Source: Maribacter sp. HTCC2170 (GTDB lineage: Bacteria > Bacteroidota > Bacteroidia > Flavobacteriales > Flavobacteriaceae). From it: a stretch of 64,000 bases of DNA. The notes beneath the pieces were generated by a model. It saw only the letters and a program-made list of their open reading frames with translations, did not search any database and was not told where the DNA came from. The translations under genes were made by a program, and so were the position numbers. Location: positions 2,221,001-2,285,000 of the forward strand of contig NC_014472.1 in assembly GCF_000153165.2 (NCBI RefSeq). The letters are read 5' to 3'. Positions 36,941 to 45,970 of this stretch are shown here, piece by piece; the first letter of the stretch is position 1, and each line of letters starts with the position of its first letter.

Positions 36941-37270
36941 ATGATTTTAATCTTTAAACATTTTTTTTATAAGAATTACGTTGGTCTTTCGTTTTGGCCT
37001 TTCATTTTTCTAAAGAATGATTCCTTGAAGGAAGATGTTTTTCTGATAAATCATGAAAAAATTCATTTGGAGCAGCAGAAAGAGCTACTCATTATTCCCT
37101 TTTACATTTTCTATATTGCAGAATGGTTGGTAAGAAGTGTATACTATTTTGATTGTTATAAAGCATACCAAAATATTAGCTTTGAACGGGAGGCCTATCT
37201 ACATGAGAAAGATCTTGATTATATTAAGAACCGTAAGGTATTCAGCTTTATTAAATATCTTTGGCACTGA
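36941..37270 (+). CDS. small membrane protein with HExxH motif
   Basis: 109 residues. The motif INHEKIHLEQQ (HExxH near residue 38) is followed by a hydrophobic segment (IIPFYIFYIAEWLVRSVYYF) and an FEREAYLHEKD stretch that could supply a third acidic ligand. This layout recalls membrane zinc peptidases (M48/M56-like), but the protein is very short. I do not recognise a family. Its end overlaps the TTG start of the following PLP enzyme. Confidence 0.6.
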   Translation: MILIFKHFFYKNYVGLSFWPFIFLKNDSLKEDVFLINHEKIHLEQQKELLIIPFYIFYIAEWLVRSVYYFDCYKAYQNISFEREAYLHEKDLDYIKNRKVFSFIKYLWH

Positions 37271-38187
37271 ATTCTGGACTAGTGCGAATTGAGAATCAAA
37301 TAATAAATCTTCCCATTCTTGAAGAGAAAAAAATAACACTCTTTATTAAAAGAGAGGACAAAATACACCCAGTAATCTCCGGAAATAAATTTCGAAAACT
37401 TAAGTATAATCTCAAAGAGGCCAAGAATAGCAGCTATAAAGGGTTGTTGACCTTTGGTGGTGCCTATTCCAATCATATTGCTGCCGTGGCTTGCGCTGCA
37501 AATGAAAACAATCTGGCCAGTATAGGAATCATTAGGGGAGAGGAATTGGCCTTTAAGTGGCAGGATAATCCAACTTTACAGCAGGCGGTTGATTTTGGAA
37601 TGCAATTGAAATTTGTATCTAGATCGGATTATAGGAAAAAAGATTCTCCTGTATTTATTGAAAAATTGGGTCAAGATTTTCCAGAGTATTATTTGGTTCC
37701 TGAGGGTGGTACCAATGAACTTGCGGTTAAGGGTTGTACCGAAATATTGACTTTCAAGGATGAGACATTTGATCTGATTTGTTGTGCGGTTGGTACGGGC
37801 GGAACTATATCTGGATTGATCAATTCCATCAAGCCAAAACAACGGGTCCTTGGTTTTCCTGCTTTGAAAGGAGATTTTTTAAGAGAAGATATTTGTAAAT
37901 TTGCGGCAAACCGTGATTGGGATTTGCAACTGGATTACAATTTTGGTGGTTATGCCAAGGTAACTCCTGAACTTATCAGGTTTATAAATGAGTTCAAAAA
38001 AACGACAGATATACCTTTGGATCCAGTTTATACTGGCAAAATGATGTTTGGAATAGTTGAGATGGTCAAGAATGATGTTTTTAGAGAGGGTACAAAACTA
38101 TTGGCGATACATACTGGTGGTTTACAAGGAATAGAAGGGATGAACCGTATATTGAAAAAGAAAGATTTACCATTAATTGATTTATGA
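37261..38187 (+). CDS. ACC deaminase / D-cysteine desulfhydrase family PLP enzyme
   Basis: 308 residues, fold type II PLP enzyme. The PLP lysine is in SGNKFRKLKYNL (near 45). Other motifs are TFGGAYSNHIAAVACAA, VPEGGTNELAVKGC and GTGGTISGLI. Members deaminate aminocyclopropane carboxylate or release H2S from D-cysteine, and in bacteria the latter is more common. The start is uncertain: TTG at 37261 overlaps the previous gene by 10 bases, and GTG at 37282 would leave an 11-base gap. The last four bases (ATGA) overlap the glucosaminidase start. Confidence 0.87.
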   Translation: MALNSGLVRIENQIINLPILEEKKITLFIKREDKIHPVISGNKFRKLKYNLKEAKNSSYKGLLTFGGAYSNHIAAVACAANENNLASIGIIRGEELAFKWQDNPTLQQAVDFGMQLKFVSRSDYRKKDSPVFIEKLGQDFPEYYLVPEGGTNELAVKGCTEILTFKDETFDLICCAVGTGGTISGLINSIKPKQRVLGFPALKGDFLREDICKFAANRDWDLQLDYNFGGYAKVTPELIRFINEFKKTTDIPLDPVYTGKMMFGIVEMVKNDVFREGTKLLAIHTGGLQGIEGMNRILKKKDLPLIDL

Positions 38188-39026
38188 TAAAAAGACTAAT
38201 AGTAATTGCTTTGTTAGGAACGGTGTTTATGGGCTGTAAAGCTAAAAAACGCACAACATATGGAGAAAGGGAGAAGCAGAAAACTGTTTCGGTAAAGAAA
38301 ATAACCAATACAAAGAAATATACATCTGATAGGTTGTATCCACTCCCAGAGGATACAGGAAGATTCCAAAGATTCACTATTTCTTCAGTGCAGGAGTATA
38401 TCAATACCTTTTCAGAAATTGCCCAATATGAAATGAAAGCTTATGGGATTCCGGCAAGCATAACCTTGGCACAAGGGTTACTCGAAAGCGGCCTGGGAAA
38501 AGGTGAATTGGCAGTTAAAACCAATAATCATTTTGGAATAAAATGTCATAAGGGATGGCAAGGTGACTACGATTTTCATGATGATGATGAAAAGGGTGAA
38601 TGCTTTAGAAAATACAATCATCCCATGTATTCATATCGCGACCACAGCGAATTTTTATCAAATAGGTCCCGATATGCATTTTTGTTCGACTATAGTTCAA
38701 GAGACTATAAAAGATGGGCAAAAGGGTTGAGACAAGCTGGCTATGCTACCGATAAAAGATACCCTCAAAAATTGATTTATTTAATTGAGAAGCATCAATT
38801 GAATAAGTTTGACAAGGGGGTCAAGCTGAACAGTTCAATTGCAAAAGCTGGATCCAAGCAATACGAAAACAAAATCCACATAGTCAAAAAAGGAGATACA
38901 TTGTATTCAATATCAAGAAGATATTTTGTTTCTGTTGAAGAAATAAAACGATTGAACAAGATGAATTCAAATAACTTGGCTATTGGACAACAACTTACCG
39001 TAAAGACAGAATCAACCAAAAAATAA
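38184..39026 (+). CDS. glucosaminidase (GH73) lipoprotein with LysM domain
   Basis: 280 residues. A lipoprotein signal ends at VFMGC (Cys 18). The GH73 domain (about 65-205) has the catalytic Glu region [16 protein letters not shown] and [10 protein letters not shown] LysM domain closes the protein ([17 protein letters not shown]...AIGQQL). It should hydrolyse the glycan strands of peptidoglycan at the envelope. Tightly placed between the PLP enzyme (4-base overlap) and hemL (1-base overlap). Confidence 0.92.
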   Translation: MIKRLIVIALLGTVFMGCKAKKRTTYGEREKQKTVSVKKITNTKKYTSDRLYPLPEDTGRFQRFTISSVQEYINTFSEIAQYEMKAYGIPASITLAQGLLESGLGKGELAVKTNNHFGIKCHKGWQGDYDFHDDDEKGECFRKYNHPMYSYRDHSEFLSNRSRYAFLFDYSSRDYKRWAKGLRQAGYATDKRYPQKLIYLIEKHQLNKFDKGVKLNSSIAKAGSKQYENKIHIVKKGDTLYSISRRYFVSVEEIKRLNKMNSNNLAIGQQLTVKTESTKK

Positions 39027-40315
39027 TGATCTATAAAAGAAGCAGTGCCTTGTTTTCAGAGGCAAAAAAATATATTCCAGGAGGAGTGAATTCCCCAGTA
39101 CGTGCTTTTAAGGCTGTTGGGGGAGACCCTATTTTTGTAAAAAGTGCCAAAGGTGCTTATTTATATGATGAGGATGATAATAGGTTAATAGATTATATCG
39201 CATCATGGGGTCCATTAATTCTTGGTCATGCATTTGAGCCGGTTATCAATGCAGTAATTGAAAAAGCAAAAAAGGGAACTTCATTTGGTATGCCAACCGA
39301 AATAGAAACTGAATTAGCAAAATTAGCAGTTTCAATGGTCCCGAATATTGATAAGATTCGTTTTGTAAATAGTGGAACTGAAGCTTGTATGAGTGCTGTT
39401 CGTTTGGCGCGTGGCTATACTGGGAATGATAAAATTATAAAGTTTGCTGGGTGTTATCATGGTCATTCAGATTCGTTTTTGATTCAAGCTGGTAGTGGTG
39501 CTGTTACTTTTGGAAGTCCAAATAGTCCTGGTGTTACCCAAGGTACAGCTAAAGATACTTTGCTAGCAACTTACAATGATTTGGAAAGTGTTAAGGCACT
39601 TACCCATGCAAATAAAGGTGAAATTGCTGCAGTTATTATAGAACCTGTTGCTGGGAATATGGGTTGTATTATTCCTTCGGAAGAATTTATAAAAGGACTG
39701 CGCGAACTTTGTACTCGAGAAAATATACTATTGATTTTTGATGAGGTGATGACAGGTTTCCGATTGGGAAAAGGAGGAGCTCAAGAAGTTTTAGGTATTG
39801 ATGCAGACATTGTCACTTTTGGAAAAGTAATTGGAGGGGGTTTGCCCGTTGGAGCTTTTGCTGCCCGAAGCGAGATAATGAGTCAGTTGGCACCAGATGG
39901 GCCCGTGTACCAAGCTGGGACTTTAAGCGGTAACCCTTTGGCGATGAGTGCAGGACTGGCAATGTTAACCGAACTGAACAACAATCCTGAAATTTTTTGG
40001 AGCCTTGCAGATAAAACAGCTTACCTACATAAGGGTCTTGAAAAAGTATTGATAGAAAATGAAGTTTCGCATCAAATTAACCGTTTCGGAAGTATGATAT
40101 CTGTACATTTTACGGATGAGCCTGTTATTGATTTTACATCTTCCGCCAAAGGGAATAATGAGACTTTTAAGAAATATTTTCATGGTATGCTCGAGCAAGG
40201 AGTATATCTACCACCAAGTGCCTTCGAAAGTTATTTTTTAAATGATGCAATCAGTTATGATGATATAGATCAGACAATTATTGCATTACAGAAGATAGTT
40301 GACCAATTGAAATAA
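39026..40315 (+). CDS. hemL: glutamate-1-semialdehyde 2,1-aminomutase
   Basis: 429 residues, normal length. An aminotransferase class III fold, with SNSP-like [15 protein letters not shown] at the start, [25 protein letters not shown], the [13 protein letters not shown] loop and the PLP lysine in [14 protein letters not shown]. It makes 5-aminolevulinate for heme synthesis by the C5 pathway, which also serves the cytochromes encoded in this window. One-base overlap with the glucosaminidase gene; strong terminator after it. Confidence 0.97.
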   Translation: MIYKRSSALFSEAKKYIPGGVNSPVRAFKAVGGDPIFVKSAKGAYLYDEDDNRLIDYIASWGPLILGHAFEPVINAVIEKAKKGTSFGMPTEIETELAKLAVSMVPNIDKIRFVNSGTEACMSAVRLARGYTGNDKIIKFAGCYHGHSDSFLIQAGSGAVTFGSPNSPGVTQGTAKDTLLATYNDLESVKALTHANKGEIAAVIIEPVAGNMGCIIPSEEFIKGLRELCTRENILLIFDEVMTGFRLGKGGAQEVLGIDADIVTFGKVIGGGLPVGAFAARSEIMSQLAPDGPVYQAGTLSGNPLAMSAGLAMLTELNNNPEIFWSLADKTAYLHKGLEKVLIENEVSHQINRFGSMISVHFTDEPVIDFTSSAKGNNETFKKYFHGMLEQGVYLPPSAFESYFLNDAISYDDIDQTIIALQKIVDQLK

Positions 40316-40342
40316 AAAAAGGCGCATAACGCGCCTTTTTTT
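40314..40342. terminator. bidirectional terminator between hemL and the Spy-like gene
   Basis: AAAAAGGCGC / GCGCCTTTTT arms around ATAAC form a perfect hairpin flanked by A and T tracts, shared by the convergent genes. Confidence 0.88.
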
Positions 40343-40799
40343 AGTGTTTTCTTTTTCCTTTTTCTCCTTTGAGATGTCGGTGCTTTTTGTGTTCTCCCCT
40401 TTTCTTACGATGAGTCTCCCATTTTTCAAATTGCTCAGGAGTCAGAATGTCTTTTAGAGATGCTTTATGGGCAATAGCCGCGTCTAATCGAGCTTTCTTC
40501 ATTGCATAGATTTCATCCGAAGTTGGTTTTTTCTGCTCACTTGATTCCTTAGCAGCTTTTCGCTCTTCCATTTTGGCTTTACTTTGTTCAGCATTTTCCA
40601 AATTAAGAGCTTGGATTTTATTTTGTTGGTTACTGGTCAAATCCAAAGCCAATGTCATTTTTTTTGTTTGAAGCGTGGCCATTTGTTCAGCGGTCATACT
40701 TTTGAAATCACCTCTATGTCCTTTTTCACCTCTTTCACCTCGCTGAGCCACAGCTGTAAACCCTGCCATCAGCATAATTGCAATCAATACTTTTTTCAT
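40341..40799 (-). CDS. Spy/CpxP-like LTxxQ-motif exported protein
   Basis: 152 residues with a signal peptide ending at FTAVAQ. The mature protein is helical and highly charged, with two LTxxQ-type motifs, LDLTSNQQNKI near 55 and DILTPEQFEKWE near 120. It ends in a very basic, His/Lys-rich tail (KKRGEHKKHRHLKGEKGK). Spy/CpxP proteins are periplasmic chaperones or stress sensors, and the charged tail could bind metal. It stands alone between two terminators. Confidence 0.8.
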   Translation of the reverse strand: MKKVLIAIMLMAGFTAVAQRGERGEKGHRGDFKSMTAEQMATLQTKKMTLALDLTSNQQNKIQALNLENAEQSKAKMEERKAAKESSEQKKPTSDEIYAMKKARLDAAIAHKASLKDILTPEQFEKWETHRKKRGEHKKHRHLKGEKGKRKH

Positions 40800-40909
40800 G
40801 TTATTTGTTTTTATGATTTTGATGTTTAGACCTTGTAAAATATAATAGGTTTAGTGTGTGTCTTTGATTTAGCTTATTATTAACGTTTAGGTTACGGGGT
40901 AATAAAATA

Positions 40910-40940
40910 AAAGAGGGTCTGGTATTACCAGACCCTCTTT
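40910..40940. terminator. strong bidirectional terminator
   Basis: 14-bp perfect stem AAAGAGGGTCTGGT / ACCAGACCCTCTTT with a 3-base loop. It ends 26 bases after the stop of the 55-residue minus-strand gene and separates it from the Spy-like gene. Confidence 0.85.
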
Positions 40941-40966
40941 ATAAGGTTAAGTTGTATTGGTATAGG

Positions 40967-41134
40967 TTATTTAAGCTTTAGTGCCTTGTCAAATTTAACA
41001 TCCTCCATCTTCAATTCTGCAATTTCCTTACTCGTTTCATTATCAAACTGATTGTCATTACCAGTAATATGGTATGCAAATGTTGCAGTTAAAAAACAAA
41101 CGAAATAAACAAGACTCTTTACTTTATATGACAT
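40967..41134 (-). CDS. short exported protein, 55 residues, unknown
   Basis: A hydrophobic signal-like start (VKSLVYFVCFLTATFAYH) is followed by an acidic-to-basic tail (NETSKEIAELKMEDVKFDKA). It is followed at once by a strong terminator, which supports a real transcript. I know no family. It could be a small exported peptide or membrane-anchored by its uncleaved helix. Confidence 0.5.
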   Translation of the reverse strand: MSYKVKSLVYFVCFLTATFAYHITGNDNQFDNETSKEIAELKMEDVKFDKALKLK

Positions 41135-41699
41135 GATTTTTGGTTTTGATTCTACATCGAAGATAACTGTTGAAACACCTCAAAAAATCCCATTGTTGCC
41201 AAATGATACTAAAAACAATGTGAAATAACTGTTTTGTGTTGTTAGACGTTTTCGGTTATCGGATTAATATGTAATTGGTCGTTTAGACTACTTTTAGAAT
41301 TGGAATTAAGTAAGTTTAGCTACTAAAATTTAAGATGTTGTGTAACATTTTGATTTTATATCAGTCTTATTAGTAGAGAATTTTCATTTTTCAATTTTCG
41401 AATTAGTCTATGAATAAAGCTGTTGCAACGCAATGGCTTTATTTTATTGGCGATAATTTTAAATAATTCATCGATTAACGGTACAAATTGCGGCTCTTAA
41501 CAAAAAGATAACATTGGAAAGTCGATTTATTTCCTTCATAAAAATCACTGTAAAAACCTGCTTTGCAACTAAAACTTAAATGACGTAATTATCAACTTGA
41601 TAATTTAACAATATGGTTTTTGCGAAATTCATTTTCGAAGTCATTAAAATTGCTCTTATTCAATAGGTTAGGGACAATAATAACCTTGAATATGTGTTA
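41135..41699. other. long AT-rich intergenic region with hairpin and palindrome
   Basis: About 565 bases with no convincing gene. It holds a two-part stem-loop at 41413-41443 (AATAAAGC / GCTTTATT outside, TTGC / GCAA inside) followed by T-rich sequence, and a perfect 9-bp palindrome at 41587-41605 (AATTATCAA c TTGATAATT). The hairpin could terminate a small RNA; the palindrome could be an operator. Confidence 0.5.
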
Positions 41700-41707
41700 T
41701 ATCTTTG
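41700..41707 (+). promoter_or_regulatory. -7 element of the repeat-protein gene
   Basis: TATCTTTG, a perfect TAnnTTTG match, 24 bases before the ATG at 41731. It supports that start over the upstream open frame. Confidence 0.5.
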
Positions 41708-41730
41708 CCTTGAATTTAACCACAGGTGTT

Positions 41731-42135
41731 ATGAACAAAAGAACAATTTTATTAAGTTTTACGGCTGGTCTATTATTTGCACACGGGATGTTTGCAAATG
41801 ACCCAAATACAGAAAAATTAGATATCAATACCATTGAGTATATAGAAGATGATATGGACTTTGAACTTGGCTTTGATACTGCTGATTACCTTCCAGAAGG
41901 TTTTGATGCCAACCAAGTTTATTTCAATATCAATTCAATTGATTATATAGAAGAGGAATTGGCATTTGAATTGAATACACAGGAGAATCTTCCAGAAGGA
42001 TTCAGCGCATATGCATATCCTTCAGATGTGCAAAGTATTAACTATATAGATGAAAAAGATTCTTTCGATTTTAGTTTGAATCCAGATTGGAAATCAAAAA
42101 CTAAATTCAGAATACAGACAGAACTTTCAAAGTAA
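41731..42135 (+). CDS. exported acidic three-fold repeat protein
   Basis: 134 residues from the ATG at 41731. The signal peptide ends near HGMFAND. The mature protein is about three acidic repeats of 35-38 residues with the consensus INxIxYIExxxxFEL...LPEGFxA: INTIEYIEDDMDFELGF with YLPEGFDA, INSIDYIEEELAFELN with LPEGFSA, and a shortened INYIDEKDSFDFSLNPDW. No known domain. I recall similar short repeats in other flavobacterial exported proteins of unknown function. The frame is open upstream to a TTG at 41620, but the promoter element and signal peptide favour 41731. A terminator follows. Confidence 0.72.
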   Translation: MNKRTILLSFTAGLLFAHGMFANDPNTEKLDINTIEYIEDDMDFELGFDTADYLPEGFDANQVYFNINSIDYIEEELAFELNTQENLPEGFSAYAYPSDVQSINYIDEKDSFDFSLNPDWKSKTKFRIQTELSK

Positions 42136-42160
42136 AGTTTTAATTATTTAATTAGCTAGG

Positions 42161-42187
42161 AACCCTCGTTTTAAACGGGGGTTTTGT
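42161..42187 (+). terminator. terminator after the repeat protein
   Basis: Stem AACCCTCG / CGGGGGTT (one T-G pair) around TTTTAAA, followed by TTTGTTTTT; it also faces the convergent SLC13 gene. Confidence 0.75.
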
Positions 42188-42189
42188 TT

Positions 42190-43620
42190 TTAGAACAACA
42201 TTGGGATAATAAATTGAAACATTACAACCAGTATGGCAACTGATATTAAATTCAATATAATTCCTGCTCGAGCCATTTGATGCACTTTGATATACCCACT
42301 GGCAAATACAATAGCGTTGGGAGGTGTGGCCATTGGTAACATAAATGCACAACTGCTTGCCATTGTTACGGGAATCAATAAATATAATATAGGTATTTCT
42401 AGACCTATTGCTATTCCTGCCACAACAGGAGCCAAAACAGCAACCAAGGCAACATTGCTCATTAATTCTGTCATAAAAAGCATTAAGAAAATCAAAAGAA
42501 CAGCTGTAAACAAGATACTGATTTCACTTGAGGCAATAGCATTGGCCACAACATCGACGATACCACTCACATTCATGCCTTTGGCCAAAGCCAAACCACC
42601 GCCAAAAAGAATAAGAATGCCCCAAGCAAGTTTATGTGTGTCACCCCAATTGATCAAGAAATCACCTTTTTTTAAGTTGTAGGGTATTGCAAATAAGGAT
42701 ACAGCGGCTATCATACTTATTATTGTATCGGACAATCCTAGATCTGGAAAGATTTTATTGATCAGTGTTCTGAATATCCATAGAAAGACGGTCACACCAA
42801 AAATGATAAGGACCATTTTTTCTTTTCCACTCATTGTGCCTAATTTTTCTAGTTCGTCATTGATAACATTCTTTGAAGCTGCAAACTTAAGTTGTCCGCT
42901 CGGGAACATCCATTTGACCAAGACTAAATAACTGATCACTATCATTACTGCAGAAAAAGGAACACCAATGACCATCCATTTTAAAAAGGAAATTTCGATG
43001 TTGTATTGATTTTCCAATAAGCCTATCATTACCGAATTTGGCGGTGTGCCAATTACAGTTGCAATACCCCCAGCATTTGCGGAAAATGCAATTCCTAGCA
43101 TTACACTTAATGCGAAATTTTTGTCTTTTTTGGTGAAACCATCTTCGTCATCTATAAGTAAACCTATAACCGACATGGCGATGGGTAACATCACAACAGT
43201 ACTGGCTGTATTGCTTATCCACATACTTAAAGATGCTGTAGCAATCATGAATCCTAGCACTACCTTGTTGGGTGTGGTCCCTGTGATTTTGATAATGGTC
43301 AGTGCTATGCGTTTATGTAGATTGACTTTTTCTAACGCCAATGCCATTACAAAACCTCCAAAGAATAGAAAAATTATTGGACTACCATAATTGGCCCCAA
43401 CTTCGGCTATGGGGATTATATCCAATAAAGGAAAAAGGATCAATGGCAATAAAGCAGTTACTGAAATTGATACAGCTTCGGTAATCCACCAAATAATCAT
43501 CCAGAGGGCAATAGCGATTACGGCATCACCTTTTTCTGAAATCAAAATAGTTGGTAGATTGGTGAATAAGAAAAAAAGGATTGGACCTAAAAAAAGACCC
43601 AGTTTGCGACTGATGTTCAT
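42190..43620 (-). CDS. SLC13/DASS family anion transporter
   Basis: 476 residues with about eleven to twelve membrane helices. It has the two DASS substrate motifs, WISNTASTVVMLPIAMSV in the first half and SSCAFMLPMATPPNAIVFAS in the second. The family takes up di- or tricarboxylates or sulfate with Na+. The substrate cannot be read from the motifs. It lies downstream of cytochrome cluster B on the same strand, 50 bases after it, and may supply or clear an organic acid of that system. Confidence 0.92.
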   Translation of the reverse strand: MNISRKLGLFLGPILFFLFTNLPTILISEKGDAVIAIALWMIIWWITEAVSISVTALLPLILFPLLDIIPIAEVGANYGSPIIFLFFGGFVMALALEKVNLHKRIALTIIKITGTTPNKVVLGFMIATASLSMWISNTASTVVMLPIAMSVIGLLIDDEDGFTKKDKNFALSVMLGIAFSANAGGIATVIGTPPNSVMIGLLENQYNIEISFLKWMVIGVPFSAVMIVISYLVLVKWMFPSGQLKFAASKNVINDELEKLGTMSGKEKMVLIIFGVTVFLWIFRTLINKIFPDLGLSDTIISMIAAVSLFAIPYNLKKGDFLINWGDTHKLAWGILILFGGGLALAKGMNVSGIVDVVANAIASSEISILFTAVLLIFLMLFMTELMSNVALVAVLAPVVAGIAIGLEIPILYLLIPVTMASSCAFMLPMATPPNAIVFASGYIKVHQMARAGIILNLISVAILVVMFQFIIPMLF

Positions 43621-43670
43621 GTTGGTTTATTAGTGCCCCTAAGCTATGTTATTTCTGCCTTTTTTAAAAG

Positions 43671-45065
43671 TTAATAGATAATGGAATCTGAGGCTATACC
43701 CGGTAATTCGTAATTGCCTAAGTCAATAATGACTTGGGGAAGATTAAGATTTTGTATGCTCTGAGGGTCGATATTTGTATTATGTAGAAATACTTGCTTT
43801 AGGTTTTCGATTGATTCCAATTTCTTCAGATTAGATGCATTGAACTTTGTGCTTGTAAGGTTTAATGATTTTAAATGAGCAAGTTTTGACAACTGTTCAA
43901 CCTTACTTCCATCTATTAAAGTGTTATCCAATTTTAAGATTGTGATATGGGGGAATTTGGATAAATCCTCAAAAACATTATCTGTTATTAAGGTCTTACC
44001 TATATCCAGTACTGCAATTTGTTCAGTAATGGATTTTAAAAGACTCAAATTATCATTGGAAAAATCAGGCTTATTTACGCATGATACTCGAAGAAAATTA
44101 GATTCCTTACTTATTTTTTCGACATGAAATCCAACTTTCTTTATGGCGTTGATGGAATCAATATTTGCTTCCAAAATTGCAATATTTGGATAATCATAAT
44201 TCTCTTCTTTTGGAAAATAGGCTAGGAACAACTCCTTATGCACTTCTAATTCTCCAATCGTTGCTTCAAAAGGATTTCCCATGTCAATCCATGTTTCTAT
44301 CAGTTTAACGTCCTCTTTAGTAAGTTGCTTTTTTTCTTTGGGAGGCATATGATCTTCATCATCATCAGGTAAAATCAATCGTGTGAAAAGATCGCTTTCG
44401 CTACTATTGTTGGCCAAGATAATTTCGCCATTTTCCCCACCATTCAAAATTCCTTCTTTAGTGCTTAAAATAAGTTCTCCTTTGGCCTTCTTGGGGTTAT
44501 GACAACTTACACATTTATTGTTTAGAATAGGGTCAATTATATCTTCATAAAAAATCTTGTCTTCCCAATTTTCATTATTCAGCGTTATTATTTTTTCTTC
44601 ATAGGTTTCAAAGCCTAGTGCTGATTTCATCGAATTAGGAAGAGGCTCTACCAAATAATCAGCGCCGTGGGTAATATTACCTCCCAAGTGTCCTGTACAT
44701 GAAATCAGGATTAAAATAATAACGACCAGTACCTTGGTAGGAATTCTTTTTATGATATCTATTTTGTTTTTCTCTGTTAATCGTAGATACATGAGGAAAG
44801 AAAACAATGCGGTGATGATGCCCAACCAAAGATGACTTTTGATGGTATCAAAGGCATAACCTTCACTGGTATACTGTAAATAACCTGTGATACATGCCAA
44901 CACAGCACTGATAGTTGCCCAAAAATATATTAATGTTATTGCTTGACTATATTGTCCTTTTTTGCGATTGTACCACTGTAACAGCAAGCCCAGGACAATG
45001 AAACCTATAGGTAAATGAACAAGTAATGGGTGCAATCTACCCAAGAGTTGTTTTATAATATCCAT
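43671..45065 (-). CDS. membrane DUF2231-cytochrome-LRR fusion (cluster B)
   Basis: 464 residues, same order as the protein at 16719-18149. DUF2231-like helices come first (LLGRLHPLLVHLPIGFIVLG, residues 8-150). The PSCyt1-type heme domain has CVSCH near 187 and HMPPKEK, and degenerate LRRs follow from about 340 (IAVLDIGKTLI, ITILKLDNTLI, LKSLNLTSTKF). Inner-membrane, with cytochrome and LRR in the periplasm. Last cytochrome gene of cluster B, 12 bases after the isomerase-like gene. Confidence 0.88.
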   Translation of the reverse strand: MDIIKQLLGRLHPLLVHLPIGFIVLGLLLQWYNRKKGQYSQAITLIYFWATISAVLACITGYLQYTSEGYAFDTIKSHLWLGIITALFSFLMYLRLTEKNKIDIIKRIPTKVLVVIILILISCTGHLGGNITHGADYLVEPLPNSMKSALGFETYEEKIITLNNENWEDKIFYEDIIDPILNNKCVSCHNPKKAKGELILSTKEGILNGGENGEIILANNSSESDLFTRLILPDDDEDHMPPKEKKQLTKEDVKLIETWIDMGNPFEATIGELEVHKELFLAYFPKEENYDYPNIAILEANIDSINAIKKVGFHVEKISKESNFLRVSCVNKPDFSNDNLSLLKSITEQIAVLDIGKTLITDNVFEDLSKFPHITILKLDNTLIDGSKVEQLSKLAHLKSLNLTSTKFNASNLKKLESIENLKQVFLHNTNIDPQSIQNLNLPQVIIDLGNYELPGIASDSIIY

Positions 45066-45077
45066 TACTTATTATTT

Positions 45078-45956
45078 TTATTCAAGGGACATTCTGTCTT
45101 TAATGGCGTTCATTATAAAAACATTGGCCCTCCATTGGTCAGCAACGGGAATACGCGTATAGGGTAATACGGGCAAATAGTTCGGAGGACCGAATTCAGT
45201 AGTTATTGTGACGACCTTATTTCCTTTCCTCCATTCTTTTTTAATCACGGTTTCCCAAATATCCATATGCCGACTTAGGGCTGATTTCCATTCTGGAGCT
45301 TCGGGGTCGTTCACCTGCGGTCCTTCAGCATGCCCAACTCTTGCGTGAATATGTTTCGATTTCTCAATAACCTCTTCCAGCAGTACATCCTGTCCATGTA
45401 AAAGCGATTCGTGAACAACCATCCAATGGCTAATATCCAGTGTAAGGTTTAAATCAGATATTGCTTTTAAATAGGTATTGGTATCAGGCAAATTGTAACT
45501 AAATCTACCTCTATGGGTTTCATGATAAATAGGAATCCCACTTTCTTTACTGATTTTATTGGCGGCATCTATAAAGGCTTTGTTTTGTTCGAAAGAAAAA
45601 AAGTCGCTACCAGTATGACAATTAATATATACAGGATTCCATTCAATCAAGGTGTTAAAATGTTTTTTATAGGCTTCAAGACCATCCTCAAAGGGTAATG
45701 ACCTATTTGTACCATTGAGAAAGGCCACCGCCAACCCATATTTTTTCAAAGCAGCTTTTAGTTGTATTTGATTTTCTTTTTCTGAGGGAAACCAAACTTC
45801 GATACCATCATAACCTGAAACTTTTGTTCGCTCGCAAAAGGCATCCCACGAAAGCTCATTTCCCCAGTTGGTCTGAAAAAACATAATCGATTTATCTACT
45901 TGGCTATAACTGGATAATGTTAATAAGAGAAAGAAGTTTAGTAAAAGTTGTTTCAT
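45078..45956 (-). CDS. exported sugar phosphate isomerase/epimerase-like TIM barrel
   Basis: 292 residues. A signal peptide (LLLNFFLLLTLSSYSQ) precedes a xylose-isomerase-like/AP-endonuclease-2 TIM barrel, with GYDGIEVWFP, YHETHRG, LTLDISHWMV, HIHARVGHAEG and TITTEFGPPNY supplying the expected Glu/Asp/His metal ligands. Most relatives are cytoplasmic, so export is notable. It lies between the DUF1501 gene and the membrane cytochrome gene, with gaps of 14 and 12 bases, which ties it to that system. The sugar substrate is unknown. Confidence 0.85.
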   Translation of the reverse strand: MKQLLLNFFLLLTLSSYSQVDKSIMFFQTNWGNELSWDAFCERTKVSGYDGIEVWFPSEKENQIQLKAALKKYGLAVAFLNGTNRSLPFEDGLEAYKKHFNTLIEWNPVYINCHTGSDFFSFEQNKAFIDAANKISKESGIPIYHETHRGRFSYNLPDTNTYLKAISDLNLTLDISHWMVVHESLLHGQDVLLEEVIEKSKHIHARVGHAEGPQVNDPEAPEWKSALSRHMDIWETVIKKEWRKGNKVVTITTEFGPPNYLPVLPYTRIPVADQWRANVFIMNAIKDRMSLE

Positions 45957-45970
45957 ATAGATAGATTTTT

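Noticed and set aside
41411..41467. 18-codon frame starting ATGAATAAAGC in the intergenic hairpin
   Set aside because: It coincides with the stem-loop and has no protein features.
41620..41730. Upstream extension of the repeat-protein frame from TTG at 41620
   Set aside because: It would put the signal peptide 37 residues in, and it overlaps the promoter element at 41700.
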